The notes beneath the pieces are model-generated. The model was not told the DNA's origin. It did not search any database and was given only the letters and a program-made list of their open reading frames with translations. Position numbers and translations under genes: made by a program. This document shows, one piece after another, positions 46,807 to 58,494 of a stretch of DNA of 64,000 nucleotides (positions are counted from its first letter, which is position 1; every line of letters starts with the position of its first letter). Source of the stretch: Diplolepis rosae (taxonomy: Eukaryota > Arthropoda > Insecta > Hymenoptera > Diplolepididae); assembly GCA_030998225.1 (NCBI GenBank), contig JAPYXD010000754.1, positions 5,456,001 to 5,520,000 of the forward strand, written 5' to 3'.

Positions 46807-47423
46807 CTTAAGGGGGTCTCCTTATCCAGAACCAAAAAAAAGGTACTTTTTCCTAATTTTTTTTTAAGCAGAAAATAAAAACACAGGTCAACGATTTTCC
46901 GCATATATTTAAGTACATATCTGAACTTGTAAAAATAGTTTTTTTATTTGAAAACGACAAAAAATCTCGGACTATTCGAAGCTCCCGCGCAGCGTCTCGC
47001 CACGGACAATTGAAATCGCGTGCATGATATTGTCTAAAGTTTTTATCTGAAACACTCATATATATATATATTTATTAATCAGAAGAGTTTTCCGCTTATA
47101 GTGAACCTAAAAAATTGTAAAAAAACATTTTTTAATTGATCTTTTAAGTTACTTTTTAAAAAAATCAAATTTTTCGCCCTTTTTTTGTAGAAAATGCGTA
47201 ATATATAATGAAAATAAATACTGTATCATGTAAATTAAAAGTTCACTATAAACGCATTTTAATTATCTAAAAAAAAAAAGGTTTATAATAACTCTACCAT
47301 CAAAACTATTCCGATATGGACTGTCAAATTTTGCGACAATATTCTCTGATAATAGTTCCATCGATTGAAACAAAAACAAAAAATCGATTTTTCCAAAGTT
47401 CTGGATAAGGAGACCCCCTTAAG
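46807..47423. mobile_element. 617-bp TIR element with TTAA at both ends
   Basis: CTTAAGGGGGTCTCCTTATC (continuing CAGAAC, 26 bp in all) at the left and its exact inverse at the right. If the TTAA on each side (46808-46811 and 47419-47422) is the target duplication, it would be piggyBac-like, but the GGGGG start is not the usual piggyBac terminus. No ORF of interest. Confidence 0.7.
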
Positions 47424-48529
47424 ATGACCTAGAACTACTATCTTTTGCATAATCCCTGTGATCTGTTTTTGAAGGCTTATTTGCAAAAATTTTCATTTTT
47501 AAGTCTATATATCAGCCACTGATTTCGACGTTATTAACATTGTTTTGCTTGTGAATTCATACCCATCTGGAATGAAATAACTTTTTGAAAATTTGGGAAA
47601 TCAAATAAGAAGATCTAGTGGCGGGTTGTCAACTCCCACATATTTAAATTATAAAATAATATCAAAAATAAATAAATAAAAATACTTTTGCGGATAATAA
47701 ATACGTGAAGATTATTTTTCATAGTTCTAAAGTCTGCAAAGTTTCATTAAAATCGACGAGTCACATTTGCGTAGTTTTACTTGTTAGTGACTTTTATTAA
47801 ATTTTATAAGTTTTTATCTCAATATTTCATTTTATATTGACATGAGTTCACAAAAAAGTAGTGTCAGCAACATAGGAATCGATAAATGATACATAAATTC
47901 AGGCAGAAAAAATGGGTAACTTTTTTGGTTATACCCATAATATTTCCGCATTGCGTTTTTCAATTATAATCGTAAAATGAAATACATAGTGGCTTTTCTC
48001 TGTCCTTATTTCTCTTTTTATTTCGATGTCTACTAACGTAGACGTGTTCATTTGATATCAAGAAATACAGTACAGTTGTGGATAAAATAGCTCATAAAGC
48101 GACGGCCAATATATTGATTTTATAGTGTGTATATGTGGGGGGAGGGGTCAGGACACGAGGGGCATTGGCACCACTTTGTCCCGTGCAATACTAAAACTAC
48201 GCTTACTAGACTTAGAATTCTCGCCACTTCAGTTTGCAAACTATACCTTTAGCCTCTTTTTGCTTTCTGGTATGAAGTATCCACAGCGTATATAGAAAAC
48301 CGAATTTGATATAGAAAAAACAGGTTAGATTTTGTCGACAATAGTTTTACTATAGCTAAATCACTAGAAATGTAGCGTCACCAAATCACGCCATTTCTTT
48401 TGTAAGTAAATTCTACATTCAAATTGGGCCGAAAACAAACTAGATCAATGAAAAAGGATAGACGTACGCGCTTATACATTAGGTGGCTAAATTTAAGACA
48501 ACATTTTTTAAGATTATCAATTTTGTCTA
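47424..48529. other. Gene-free stretch
   Basis: AT-rich, no gene or paired repeat seen; a G-rich patch GGGGGGAGGGGTCAGG lies near 48136. Confidence 0.45.
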
Positions 48530-48799
48530 GCTGTGATCAGGGGCGTAGCGAGCCTTTTAAATATGGGGCGGGGGGGGGGGGGGCGATTACGTTAAAACTA
48601 CCGACTTGTATGAAAATTTTTCTGATTATATAATTTTGTTTAATACATCACAATATTTCTGTTTTCGGAGGTCGGATTTACGATGAAACATTTTCTCGAA
48701 AACCGATTTCCGACTCATTTCAATAAACTTTTGAATCTTCCCATGTACACATTCATGACTAACGCTTGAACCTTTTGAGAATGCCGATTGATTGGTTAA

Positions 48800-48872
48800 C
48801 CAGTTAACTGTGATTGACGAGTATACTCGTCATAAATATATGGAACTTGCCATAGTCGCCACAGTTAACTGG
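48800..48872. repeat. 73-bp TTAA-flanked hairpin element
   Basis: TTAA|CCAGTTAACTGTG and CACAGTTAACTGG|TTAA, with the palindrome GACGAGTATACTCGTC in the left half. The flanks fit a piggyBac-type TTAA duplication. It lies inside the hAT-like element, so it inserted later. Confidence 0.75.
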
Positions 48873-48950
48873 TTAAAGTACTTTAAATTCAAAAACATAT
48901 ACACATACGTAAAGCTTATACATATTTATTAAACATTTTCAGGCGACGAT

Positions 48951-49310
48951 TTGGATTACTTTTCAAGCTTTTCTAAATCATTCACGAAGCAGTTAGTCGA
49001 AAATGCCGAATATTTGCGAAATCAGCAAATAATTTTTTATTATGATTTGGTTGACAACTTCAGCAGATTTAAAATATTTCAACTTAAAACCAAGCATGTA
49101 AAAATGATTGCCAAAAAGAAATTGCGAATTATTTACTATCATTATTTTTATAAAACCATGAGATCTTTCGGAGATAAGTCAATTTTTGTTCGAAAAACAA
49201 TGAATTCACCAAAATTGGCGTACATTTTACGGAATAAAAAAAGCTCTTTCGTCTACTTTTTGGATAGACTAGCATCTAGACGGCAATTCGAGAAGTTAAT
49301 ACTTTCGTAA
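48951..49310 (+). CDS. Unrecognised 119-codon frame inside the hAT-like element
   Basis: Basic, aromatic-rich product (MDYFSSFSKSFTKQLVE at the start) with no hAT dimerisation domain or zinc finger that I recognise. It may be a chance frame or a fragment of captured or decayed sequence. Being the only long frame in the element, it is worth listing, at low confidence. Confidence 0.2.
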   Translation: MDYFSSFSKSFTKQLVENAEYLRNQQIIFYYDLVDNFSRFKIFQLKTKHVKMIAKKKLRIIYYHYFYKTMRSFGDKSIFVRKTMNSPKLAYILRNKKSSFVYFLDRLASRRQFEKLILS

Positions 49311-49570
49311 ATGATGACTTACGATTTTACGGAAAGTTCCAAAATAATTTTCGGAAAAATTATGTATGAGGTGAGAAATCGAATGAACGTTTCGCATGTT
49401 AAAAATATCTTAACTTGAAAGCATTTGAAAAATGCCGACTTTTTCTCATCATCGCGTAAACATGTTTGGACTATTCAAATATATGAATGAAAGTGAAGAA
49501 AATGTCGACTCCCGGAAAGTTTGGGGGGTGTCCCTCCATACCCCCCTTTCGCTACGCCCCTGTCTGTGAT

Positions 49571-49762
49571 TAGTATTTATTTAACTTATTTTTGTAAGCG
49601 TTTCATATTTTCAGTAATGAGTATAGTCAATATTTTAATTTGAAGATATTAAAATCTCAGCACCGTCGGAAGCGTCTCTTTTTCCACAGAAAGAATTTCA
49701 ATTCTTTACATTTAAGTTTTATTTGCATTATTGCGATATAAAAGTTTGAAATATGGATCCAC
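49571..49762. other. Short AT-rich spacer
   Basis: Lies between the hAT-like element and the next TIR element; nothing seen. Confidence 0.5.
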
Positions 49763-49764
49763 TA

Positions 49765-50090
49765 GGGAAGGATGAGCCAATGTTCCCCCACTGAGCCCTC
49801 CGAAATGACGATTGGATCGGAAGTGACGGCATACGCATTCTTGATCGTTTAAAACAACAACACGTTTTGAGGTTAGTTTTAGGAGCGAATACACTTTCCC
49901 GTATATAATATAATTCACGATGTATCAGTTATGATGCATATATCATAATTAGATACTTATTAAACGATTATACTCACATTCGTTATGAATCACTAAACAA
50001 AAACATAACCGCTTAACATTTAAACAGAACTCTCCAACAAAATCCGCTCGACCAATCCGTATGAAGCACGGGGTTCGGCGCATCCTTCCC
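49765..50090. repeat. 326-bp TA-flanked TIR element
   Basis: TA|GGGAAGGATGAGCC at the left, GGCGCATCCTTCCC|TA at the right. The flanking GGATCCAC / GAGGATCC is itself inverted, so either the terminal repeat is longer (24 bp from 49755 and 50100) or the target was palindromic. Non-coding. Confidence 0.7.
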
Positions 50091-50146
50091 TAGAGGATCC
50101 TTAGTTTGAAATTGTCTACGAGGACACCTATTGACAATGTATCCTA

Positions 50147-51119
50147 CGAGGGTCGTTAAATAAGTCCTTAGAAAAACCAAGAGATGTCGCTCGTAGTATC
50201 GAAAAAGTTTTGGTTTTAGTAAGCATCATTACTCATTAGACAGCTGTTAAAGTCTCAGTTATATCCATCATATAGTTTTATTTTTATTGTCGATTGATGT
50301 AAAAAACTTACGTGTATTTAGAAAAATGGAAAAAAGTGAGTTTCGAGCGGTGATTAAACACTTATATTTAAAAGGCTTAACACCGAAGAGATCAAAGCTG
50401 AGTTGTATGAAGTTCATGGCACAGCTGCTCCTGTGTTTGCAACTGTTTACAATTGGGTAAATGAGTTTAAACGTGGCCGTACATCCACAAAAGATGAACA
50501 TCGTTCAGGACGTCCAGTGGAAGTGACTACCCCCGAAAGGATTGACAAAATACATAATTATGAACGAAACATGGATACACCACTACACTCTAGAGACAAA
50601 GGAACAATCAAAACAGTGGGTTTTTGAAGGCGAAGATGATGAAATCGACCGGCAAGGTGACGGCCACGGTTTTTTGGAATGCATGCGGAATGGTGTAGAC
50701 CGATTACTTGGAAAAAGGATAAATGATAACTGGAGCGTATTATGCGTCGTTATGGCACCGGTTGAGCAAAGAAAGCAAGAAAAAGCGTCCTCATTAAAAA
50801 AAGAAAAAGATCCTCTTCTATTAAGAAAATGCACGGGTTCACATCGGATTTGGCCCCCAGTGACGTTTTTTTTATTTCCAAACTTGAAAAAATGGCTCGG
50901 CGGACAAAGGTTCACGTCGAACGAGGAAGCTATCGCGCAAACAGATTCCTATTTTGAGGACCTTCCAAAATCCTACTTTTTGGACGGCTTAAAAAAGTTG
51001 GAGAAGCGTTTGGAAAAGTGAAGAGAGTTAAAAAGAGATTACGTTGAAAAATGAAAAAAAATCTATACAATGTAATTTGTTTTTCTATCTTTTTCTAAGG
51101 ACTTATTGAACGACCCTCG
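50147..51119 (+). mobile_element. Mariner element, internally deleted
   Basis: TA|CGAGGGTCGTTAAATAAGTC at 50145 and the inverted GACTTATTGAACGACCCTCG|TA-type end at 51121, ~32-bp terminal repeats with few mismatches. 973 bp, about 300 short of full length. Confidence 0.9.
50325..51021 (+). pseudogene. Mariner transposase, deleted and frameshifted
   Basis: Starts MEKSEFRAVIKHLYLKG near 50325 and shifts frame near 50380 to continue the HTH region (ELYEVHGTAAPVFATVYNWV). Near 50555 it jumps from IDKIHN to NETWIHHYTLETKEQSKQW, a loss of roughly 100 residues including the WVPRLL linker. The second catalytic Asp region is also degraded. The C-terminus (FFLFPNLKKWLGGQRFTSNE...LEKRLEK) ends at 51021. 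Only the first catalytic block is recognisable, so it is inactive. Confidence 0.85.
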
Positions 51120-51121
51120 TA

Positions 51122-51997
51122 GTATGAAAACAAAAAAACAAAATTATTAGTGTTACTCCTCTACTATTTTTTGTACTGAGAATTACCTTTCCCTTTTTTT
51201 ACCATTGTATCTAATACGTGATTGGTAATCCTTTGATAAGGTATTGAGTGGCAACAATTTCGAACTCAATCATCTATTTTGAAATAGTCAATATTGTTTA
51301 AAAAACTATAGAAGTCGTGGTTAAGAAAATTTTGCATAGTGTGAATCGATTAATGATACAGTATCGACCAGATTCTCAGTGGAAAATGAATGCAGAATAT
51401 TTTTCAAAAAACGGTTGGAAAGCGTATGAAATTTTGCATAGAATGAGCTTAATTTGATTTATTTTTGATAAAAAGAAACCGAGTCAGCGTGTGAGAAAGA
51501 CCGACCAAATTTCGAATTTTTGCAAATATCCATTATCCATTAATCTTCTTTTTCTCTTCTTCTGTTTGCATACTTTCTTGCTTTTCTGTTTCCGTAGATA
51601 TCATTTTCTTTCTTCCACAACTTCTACTCCTGAGAATAGTTTGATTCTCTAAAATTCTTATGATTTTTTTGTGAATAAATTGACTTTGGAATTCTTAAAA
51701 ATATTCTAGGCTTTGTATTTTCGCTTTCAGCTAGTTCTGATTTATGTAGACAGGGCCAAATTCACCTTTGATCACGCCTTAGGCTACCCAAGAAAAAGGC
51801 CGCCCTTTGGCAATGCTAATTTCCTTAAGATGCTATGCCCTAAGTAAAAAAAAAGGGTTACTGTAATTGCCTAATATAGTTTCCAATTCATAAAGTTAAA
51901 AAAAAATGCGTCGGCCGCAGTGCCGCCCTTTTCAGCTACTATATCAAATATGGTTCTGTACTTAGGCAGTCTTGATCTGTAATCAATACTTAGAATC
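51122..51997. other. Gene-free stretch
   Basis: No supported gene or paired repeat seen. Confidence 0.45.
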
Positions 51998-52001
51998 TTA
52001 A

Positions 52002-52223
52002 CCCTCTATGGACCCGTGTTACTTTCAGGTCATATGCTAATATATCGATATTTTATCAAATAATTTTAGTTTTTTCACAAGATGACGTATACGTCTTAAT
52101 TATATAATCTCGGAGATAAGCAATAACAATATTGATGACGGTTGGCAGCACCATCAATCTGAAGTATCAAAGTAAATGCCTCGCAAGTTGTATATTTAAG
52201 AAAAAAATTTGGCCCATAGAGGG
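52002..52223. repeat. 222-bp piggyBac-type miniature element
   Basis: TTAA|CCCTCTATGGACC and GGCCCATAGAGGG|TTAA; the CCC start next to TTAA is typical of piggyBac ends. Contains the palindrome ATGACGTATACGTCTT near 52083. No ORF. Confidence 0.8.
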
Positions 52224-52227
52224 TTAA

Positions 52228-54237
52228 TTGTTTACGTTTATCTCCTTAAACTTTTATAACGCATTGAAATTCCGATTGAAGTAATTTTCCCGGCTAAACT
52301 TTGGTTGCCATAACAGAAAAAAAAGGTAATAGAAATAAGGTAGAAGGAAGAAAAAGAAGATATCGGATTCTATTACCGGAAGTGGACGGACGTTTAAGTG
52401 GAAAGCACCGGAACATGACCTCAAAAGTAATCCTTTATCGCGCTACTGCTTTAATATGAAGACCTGACCTCATCTCGTATATCCCTTGACAGAGATTAAT
52501 GAAGAAAATGGTTAAAGCTTTAATATTGCTCTGTTTAAATATTAAACGAATGGTTTTTTTAGAAACACTGTTTTCATGCTTGTTGAAATAATAATAACAG
52601 TTGGGTTTATATTATTGTTCCTTTTTGTTTATACTTTATTTGATTTACTTGCTTTTGTTCCTGGAAAGATCAAGTTCTGTTATTGTAACTCAAAGAAATG
52701 TTTTCTTTTTAATTCGAATTATGTTTTATAGTATTGTTCTTGATATAAATGGAAATGATGAGTATTTTTATAATAATATATGGTTGAACCTTTGGACTCC
52801 CAAACAAAAGTTTTTTTATCAAAATATGAGCTCTACGTATTCTTGGCAGAAATTACAAAAGTGGTATTCAAAAATCTAGAATTTTAACTGTTAACACGGT
52901 TTTTTTTTGTCAATTTCTTGGCGATAGTAAAATATAAAGAACTGGTACATCGAGTCATTCAACAGATCTTGAAATTACACATTTTTAAAAAAATTTTCGA
53001 ACGAAAACGGTTGACTGGTTCAGGGGTTACGTGCTTTGACCCATATTTGTGTCAGTGGGAGTCAAAGAGTTAATCCCTTTGAAAATTTTTATTTCGATAA
53101 AATTGTTTGTTTCAAATATTTTTAAACGTTTAGAACTTCAACTTCAAGTACATGGGGTTCAGAAGGTATTATGTCTGGTTGTTTACAGCTTAGTTGGGAA
53201 CTTAAGACTGAAATTTATTTGGTCTTCTTTCTTAGACCTCGTCTCCCTATTTCTTTTTAACGTTGAATTCGCCTACAAAAGCTACCTAGTTTGATGTTTT
53301 TTTTCTATAAAAAAAAGATCGTTCAGATTTTCTCATTTTCTTGTTCTCACTTTTCACTTTTCTTTCGAAACAGGGAGACTGGAGATAAAAAAGTTCCTTA
53401 GCTATCTATGCTAACTTGCTAACGGGGGATTTTAGCGATTCCAGTTACTTTATCCCATAAACTATGCTATCGACTTCTTTCTCACTCAAGTTTCTTTCCT
53501 CCAAATCCGAATTGAAGAAGTATGTATCTTTAGCAAAAATCGATCAGTTTCCTTGGAATAAGTACCTTCTATCTAACCTAGTGGAGCCTTTGCGAAACGA
53601 GATATGTTCGAGTAAGTGGTACAAGGGGAGATTTAACTTTATTAGGTTTAATCAGTAAAATTGAACCTCAAGACTTCATTATACTCTTCTCAGCGAAAAG
53701 TAGAATCCTTTTTGTAATAGAAATTTTGCGAAATTAACCTTGAAGGAAACTCAAAGGAAATTTAATGTTTAGATGCATTTAGAAAGCTCGACACGCAATA
53801 TTGAATCATTTTCTGATTCAATTGAAAAATTGAAAGTCGGTTCAAGAAAACTAACATTGATTACTAGATAATTTATTATTTTATAATAAATTTTTTCTTG
53901 TCCGCGGTAAGTTAGCCTTGTCGGTATTTTTTGCGTGCGTCAAAGTTGATTTTTCCGCACTAGTGCGGTAAAATTTTAAGCGTGTGGAAAATTAAAACAA
54001 ACTCAAAGTATACAGCGAACAAAATCTGCGCTTTGCTTCAGACTTTTCATTCTACTTTATTAACAGTTTTCCATTTTTTTTCAGCTTACTTTTAACTTTT
54101 AATTTTAAATGTTACTGGCTGGTATCTTGTCCTAACTTTTCAGTTGTTGGTTTTTCAAAAAGCTTTTTAAAAAATACATTTGAGGCTGCTGTCACTCGCT
54201 TTCTTTTAGAACAACGTATTTTTAACATGAATTTTCT
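52228..54237. other. Gene-free stretch
   Basis: About 2 kb. Short frames at 52601, 53049 and 53464 have no recognisable domain. CCGCACTAGTGCGG near 53957 is a 14-bp palindrome. Confidence 0.4.
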
Positions 54238-54467
54238 TTCCAGGGACCTGGCATGCATAAAGCGAAGGAAAGAGTCGCAAGTTGCGTAGCGATATCCAGA
54301 AGTGAAACGGAAGTGTCTGAATTCAGGACAGATAACATGGAAGAAGGTCGAGCAGCCTTCGAGCGCCTCGAAGACCGGTGAGCACCGCGACGGGGCGAGC
54401 AACCCCGTTGCCTCGGCCAACGTTCAACAACCCTTGTTTCTGGCACTGTCGACGAACAGCAGAACAG
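54238..54467 (+). other. Candidate non-coding (5' UTR) exon of an unknown gene
   Basis: A GC-richer island ending in the strong donor CAG|GTAAGT at 54468. ATG codons at 54253 and 54338 are followed by the same early TGA near 54390, so it is not open to the donor. A possible acceptor TTTTTTTCAG lies near 54075-54084. If real, the rest of the gene would lie downstream and outside what I can recognise. Confidence 0.25.
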
Positions 54468-54469
54468 GT

Positions 54470-54919
54470 AAGTTTAACTGAAAATTATTCATGACAACCA
54501 TTATATACCTATAGTAAAAAATATGAAATTATGGAGGCAATTAACGAATTACGGAGTGGGCTACATATTTAATTTTGTTCTTACACTGGAGCGCCGATTT
54601 TATGGACTGTTAGGGCATAGTTTTCATATAATCGGATGGAGCCAGTGACATAAATTTTTTTTCCTGTAAGGTTAATTTTGTTTTTTTGAAATAATTAAAT
54701 CTAATATTAATTATATTTTTAATATTCATTTTTGCTTGGAGCGGCATTGCTCTGCTTGTCTTGTAACGACTCGCTCTCTACCCCGTACTCCATTGCTCCC
54801 TAGTACATTCCTTAACATTAATTTACGTAAAATTGGCGTTCCAGTGTATTGAAAATATCGAATCGGTGATTAGAACAAACAAATAATAAGTATTGAGCAT
54901 TTTCATTGAGAGACTCTAC
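54470..54919. other. Gene-free stretch
   Basis: AT-rich; nothing recognised apart from the possible intron start at 54468. Confidence 0.4.
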
Positions 54920-54921
54920 TA

Positions 54922-55890
54922 GGCCCTTTGAAAAGTTCCAGACCTGACGACCAGATAGCGTCACTAATATGAATCCTTATCATTTTTGTGCAGTGCCAAC
55001 CTCAAAAACACTAAATTTGAAGTTTCATTACAATCTGTGGAGTAGTTTGTGTCTGAGAGTAATTGACGCATCATAATCTTAGTGATTTTGTAAACAATGG
55101 GAAAAACGAACTTCGTGTTATCATTAAACATTATTATTTGATAGGCAAAGCTGAAAAAGGAGCTAAAGAAGATCTTGATAAGTATTATTGCACATCTGCT
55201 CCATCGAATACAACAGTCAAAAGGTGGATCCAAGAGTTTAAGTTTGGTTGTACGAGCACAAATTACGATCCATGTTCGGGGGGGTCTTCAGGCGCGACTA
55301 CCCCAGAAATAATCAAACAAATTTAACGCTTAGTGATAGATAACCGTAAATTGAAGGTGTGTGAGATTTCTAAGATGGTAAACGTTTCAACTAAACGTGT
55401 ACACAACATTTTGCATAATCATTTGAACATGTGAAAGCTATGTGCGCGATTTGTGCCGCATGTGATCACTGACAAGCAAAATTTGGGAAGAGCTGATGTT
55501 CCTCGATACAATTTGGACATGTTTAAGCGTAATCCAAAGAAGTTCTTGTGCTGTTTTTTAACCGTCGATTAAACGTGGATCCATCACTATATGCCAGAGA
55601 CCATGGAAGAGTCGAAATAATGGGTAGAAGCTGGCATAAGTGCACGATGTGGCCGAAAGCGCAACAATCGGTTGGTAAGGTTATAGCGACTGTTTTTGGG
55701 ATGAGCATGATATAATTCGTATTGACTACCTGAAGAAAGGACAAAAAAAACCTCTGCTCAATATCACAGCTGCGAATTATTAGATCGATTCGATGCTGCA
55801 ATTAAGACAGTTAAAATCAAGACCAAATTAACTGAATTGAAGTACGAATTGCTTCCCCACCCCTCGTATTTACGTACAATTAACTTAACT
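54922..55890 (+). pseudogene. Mariner relic, right end missing
   Basis: The left end is TA|GGCCCTTTGAAAAGTTCCAG at 54920. Transposase homology starts near 55097 and continues as NELRVIIKHYYLIGK...YYCTSAPSNTTVKRW (HTH), KLCARFVPH and TWIHHYMPET (first catalytic block), then YELLPHPSY at about 55840, where it stops short of the third-Asp block. Stops near 55324, 55432, 55570 and 55618 and several frame changes make it the most decayed mariner here. The next mariner starts at 55902. Confidence 0.8.
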
Positions 55891-56228
55891 AATATGTATT
55901 AGGTGTACAACTTTGCTTCCGCCGTTTTTTCCAAAATTTGAGGCTTTATTCTCAAAAAGTGTTTACCTATTTATAATTCAAAGTACTGTCTGTCGCTAGC
56001 CACTAATTTTTTCCATCTTTCTTGCAATTGTCGGATACCATCTCTAAAAATCGATGCGTTTCTTGAGGGGATCCACGAATCGATACATTTTTTGACTTTT
56101 TTATAAGAGCGGAAATGCTGAAGAGCAAGGCCGTGTGCCATCGATCGAAACAAATTGTTTTCGGAAGGAGCAACGTGTGGAAAGTACGGCGGGTGGGCTA
56201 AGACCTTCCACTTCAGCGTTTCAAAGTA

Positions 56229-57148
56229 CCATCTGATCAAATTTGACCCGGACTAATCCAGTTAAACCCCGCGCGTAAACCGAAACGCTAAAGGTTTTTT
56301 TTCTAAGTTGGTAACACCTTCTTTGACAGTCGTGTGAAGTTTGAGCGGGAGACGTCCATTAGTGTGTGTTTGGCAGGCATTGCTTTACGACGCAAAAAAT
56401 TTGTCTGGCGATTTATACTATGGAAAAAAAATTGCACAACCAGTTTGCTTGAAATACTGTGTTTCCAATGGAATTACGGCTACGAAATCATTGAATTTGT
56501 TGCAGAAGTGTTTTGGGGACTCTACTCTATCGAGAACGCAAGTATTTGAGTGGCATAAAGCATTCAGTGAGGGTTTTGAAGTCGTAGAAAACTTGCTTCA
56601 TGCGAGTCATCCATTCACCTCTGTTATTGACGATAACATCGAAAAAGTGAAGAAAATTGAGCTCGAAAATCGACGTGTTGGCATAAACAGAGGTAGCGGA
56701 GGCTCTCAATATCTCTTATGGATCGACTTAACACATTGTGTTTCATGTTTTGGGTATCAAGCGCGTTGCCGCCAGGCTCGTACCGAAAGACCTGAATTTC
56801 CAGCCTGACTGTGACTGAACTTTTGGCTAAACACGAAACAAAAGTCATTGCTCAGCCACCGTATTCGCCAGATTTGGCTCCCTGTGACTTTTTCCTGTTT
56901 CCAAAACTCGAATATCTGCTCCGGGGAACGCGTCGTGAGTCGATTAAGGCCACAACAAGAAATTCGCTGAAGGAACTAAAGGCCATACCGGCCGAGGCCT
57001 ATAAGAAGTGTATGGACAATTGGATTAATCGTTGGCATGCTTGTATTGGCTTAAAAGGAGCCTAATTTGAAGGCGATAATAAAGATTTGTATTAAAATAC
57101 ATATAAATGTTATTTTTTAACCAGTCCGGGTCAAATTTGATCAGATGG
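56229..57148 (+). mobile_element. Mariner deletion derivative nested in the minus-strand mariner
   Basis: TA|CCATCTGATCAAATTTGACC and its exact inverse before TA at 57149; ~26-bp perfect terminal repeats. It splits the host transposase between VKT and the block before YFETLKW. Its own ORF pieces are 56341-56808 (helix-turn-helix part, YCVSNGITATKSLNLLQKCF) and 56811-57065 (VIAQPPYSPDLAPCDFFLFP, the third catalytic block). The whole middle with the first two Asp residues is deleted. Perfect ends suggest a recent, trans-mobilised insertion. Confidence 0.9.
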
Positions 57149-57317
57149 TATGTCTTGACCGGTCTTGCTGCATGTGGCCGAGCATTGTCATGCTGAAAGA
57201 TAACTTCGTCGTGTCTCTCTTGGCACTGTGGCCGTTTCTCCTTCAATGCTCGCCTCAAATGCATCAATGCGTTTAATACCGATCCCCTATCATGGTTTCA
57301 TTTGGTTTCTTCTCCCC

Positions 57318-57797
57318 GCTTCTCTCTACCTGTCCCGCACGCCCCTTACAGCGAGCCCATATTGCTCCAAGTTTCTCCTCTCCGGCGCGAGAAAGTGGGG
57401 ACAAGTAGGGACCGGCAGCGAGGTATATTAACTTTTAACTTTGACCTTAAATGCTAATACTAAAGTAACATTAAAATTTAAAATGCATCGAAATCATTAA
57501 TTTTCGGGTGCCGGCTCCGATGTTCTCGCTGAGTGAACGACACTTTCGCTTGCTCCAATGTATTCTATCTTGCTTTATGTACATATCCAGCTCGGCGTGT
57601 ACGCGCTCTCTTTTCAATGTATTCTTTTCGGTATTTTGCTCCCACCACTTGGATGTATGCAGATATACGCGGGAGTGGAATTGAGTGGAATAAGGTGCAG
57701 TGCGGTGGTGGGACGGTGGAGTAAGACGGAGTAGCTAGTTCATCGGGAGGGCGCCACTAAAATTCCATCTTACACGGAGTCTTATGAGAGTTGGAAC
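57318..57797. mobile_element. Unidentified ~480-bp GC-rich insertion in the minus-strand mariner
   Basis: Host transposase sequence stops near 57798 (…GVVY) and resumes near 57317 (KPNET). The intervening DNA has no homology to mariner, is GC-richer, and contains GGGAGGGCGCCACTAAAATT and CGGCGCGAGAAAGTGGGG. No domain or clear termini; it may be a retroelement or composite fragment. Confidence 0.55.
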
Positions 57798-58494
57798 CCC
57801 GTGATAGACCACACCGAGCTGGTTCCACCAAATCCACAGCATAACCTTGGCACCGTAAATATTTCATCTAGCCGTCAACGTGGAGGCATGTCCGGGCATT
57901 CCCCATGATTTTCTGCGCTTGGGATTATCGTAGTGCACCCATTTTTCGTCGCCGGTCACAATGCGATGTAAAAACTCCTTCCGATTCTGTCTTTAAAGCA
58001 GATGTTCACAAGCAAAGAAATGCCGTTCAATTCGTACGGATCCCATTTCCTTGCCTCCGAATCATTTCCACGGCTTGTTGAGTCACTCCCAATGATTCTG
58101 CCAATTTTTCATGCATTTGGCTCGAGTCTTCAGCAAGTAATGCCTCCAATTCGGAATCTTCGAAAATTTTCTCTTTTCCACCACCATGCCGGCCCTCGAC
58201 ATAAAAATTATCGCTCTTGAAGCGTTGAAACCACTCACGATACGTTCTTTCACTAAGAACAGCCTCACCGTAAGTACTTGAGAGCATTCGATGAACCTAA
58301 GCCGCAGTTTTCTTCAAATGAAAACAAAACATCAAATCTTTCCACAAACGACAAGAAAATTTGAAATTTTATTATAAACATCTACGCAAATTTTGATTTT
58401 AATGAGAATCATTACGTTCCTAGAAGGCCTTGAAAACTAAATTAATTACTTCATTAAAGACTGTTTGAGCTGTTATTAATGACATATTCTAAGA

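Larger units (their letters stand above)
48538..49562. mobile_element. hAT-like element with 8-bp target duplication
   Basis: CAGGGGCGTAGCGA at 48538 and TTCGCTACGCCCCTG ending at 49562. The flanks are GCTGTGAT (48530-48537) and TCTGTGAT (49563-49570), one mismatch in eight. CAGGGGCGTA termini and 8-bp duplications are hAT hallmarks. A homopolymer of ~14 G lies near 48577. No transposase is recognised, so it is non-autonomous. It contains the small TTAA element below. Confidence 0.8.
55902..58380 (-). mobile_element. Mariner on the minus strand, interrupted by two insertions
   Basis: The 3' terminus is TA|GGTGTACAACTTTGCTTCCG at 55900. Going up the minus strand, transposase pieces lie at 55971-56228 (C-terminus, LAHPPYFPHVAPSENN to SDRQYFE), 57149-57317 (KPNETMIGDRY, FQHDNARPHAARPVKT), 57798-58020 (GAKVMLWIWWNQLGVVY) and 58027-58370 (STYREWFQRFKSDNF...). 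The 5' terminus is not found, so the right side is truncated near 58380. Stops and shifts throughout. Same subfamily as the element at 43286. Confidence 0.85.

Noticed and set aside
48951..49310. hAT transposase in the hAT-like element
   Set aside because: The 119-residue frame shows no hAT dimerisation motif; listed only as an unrecognised frame.
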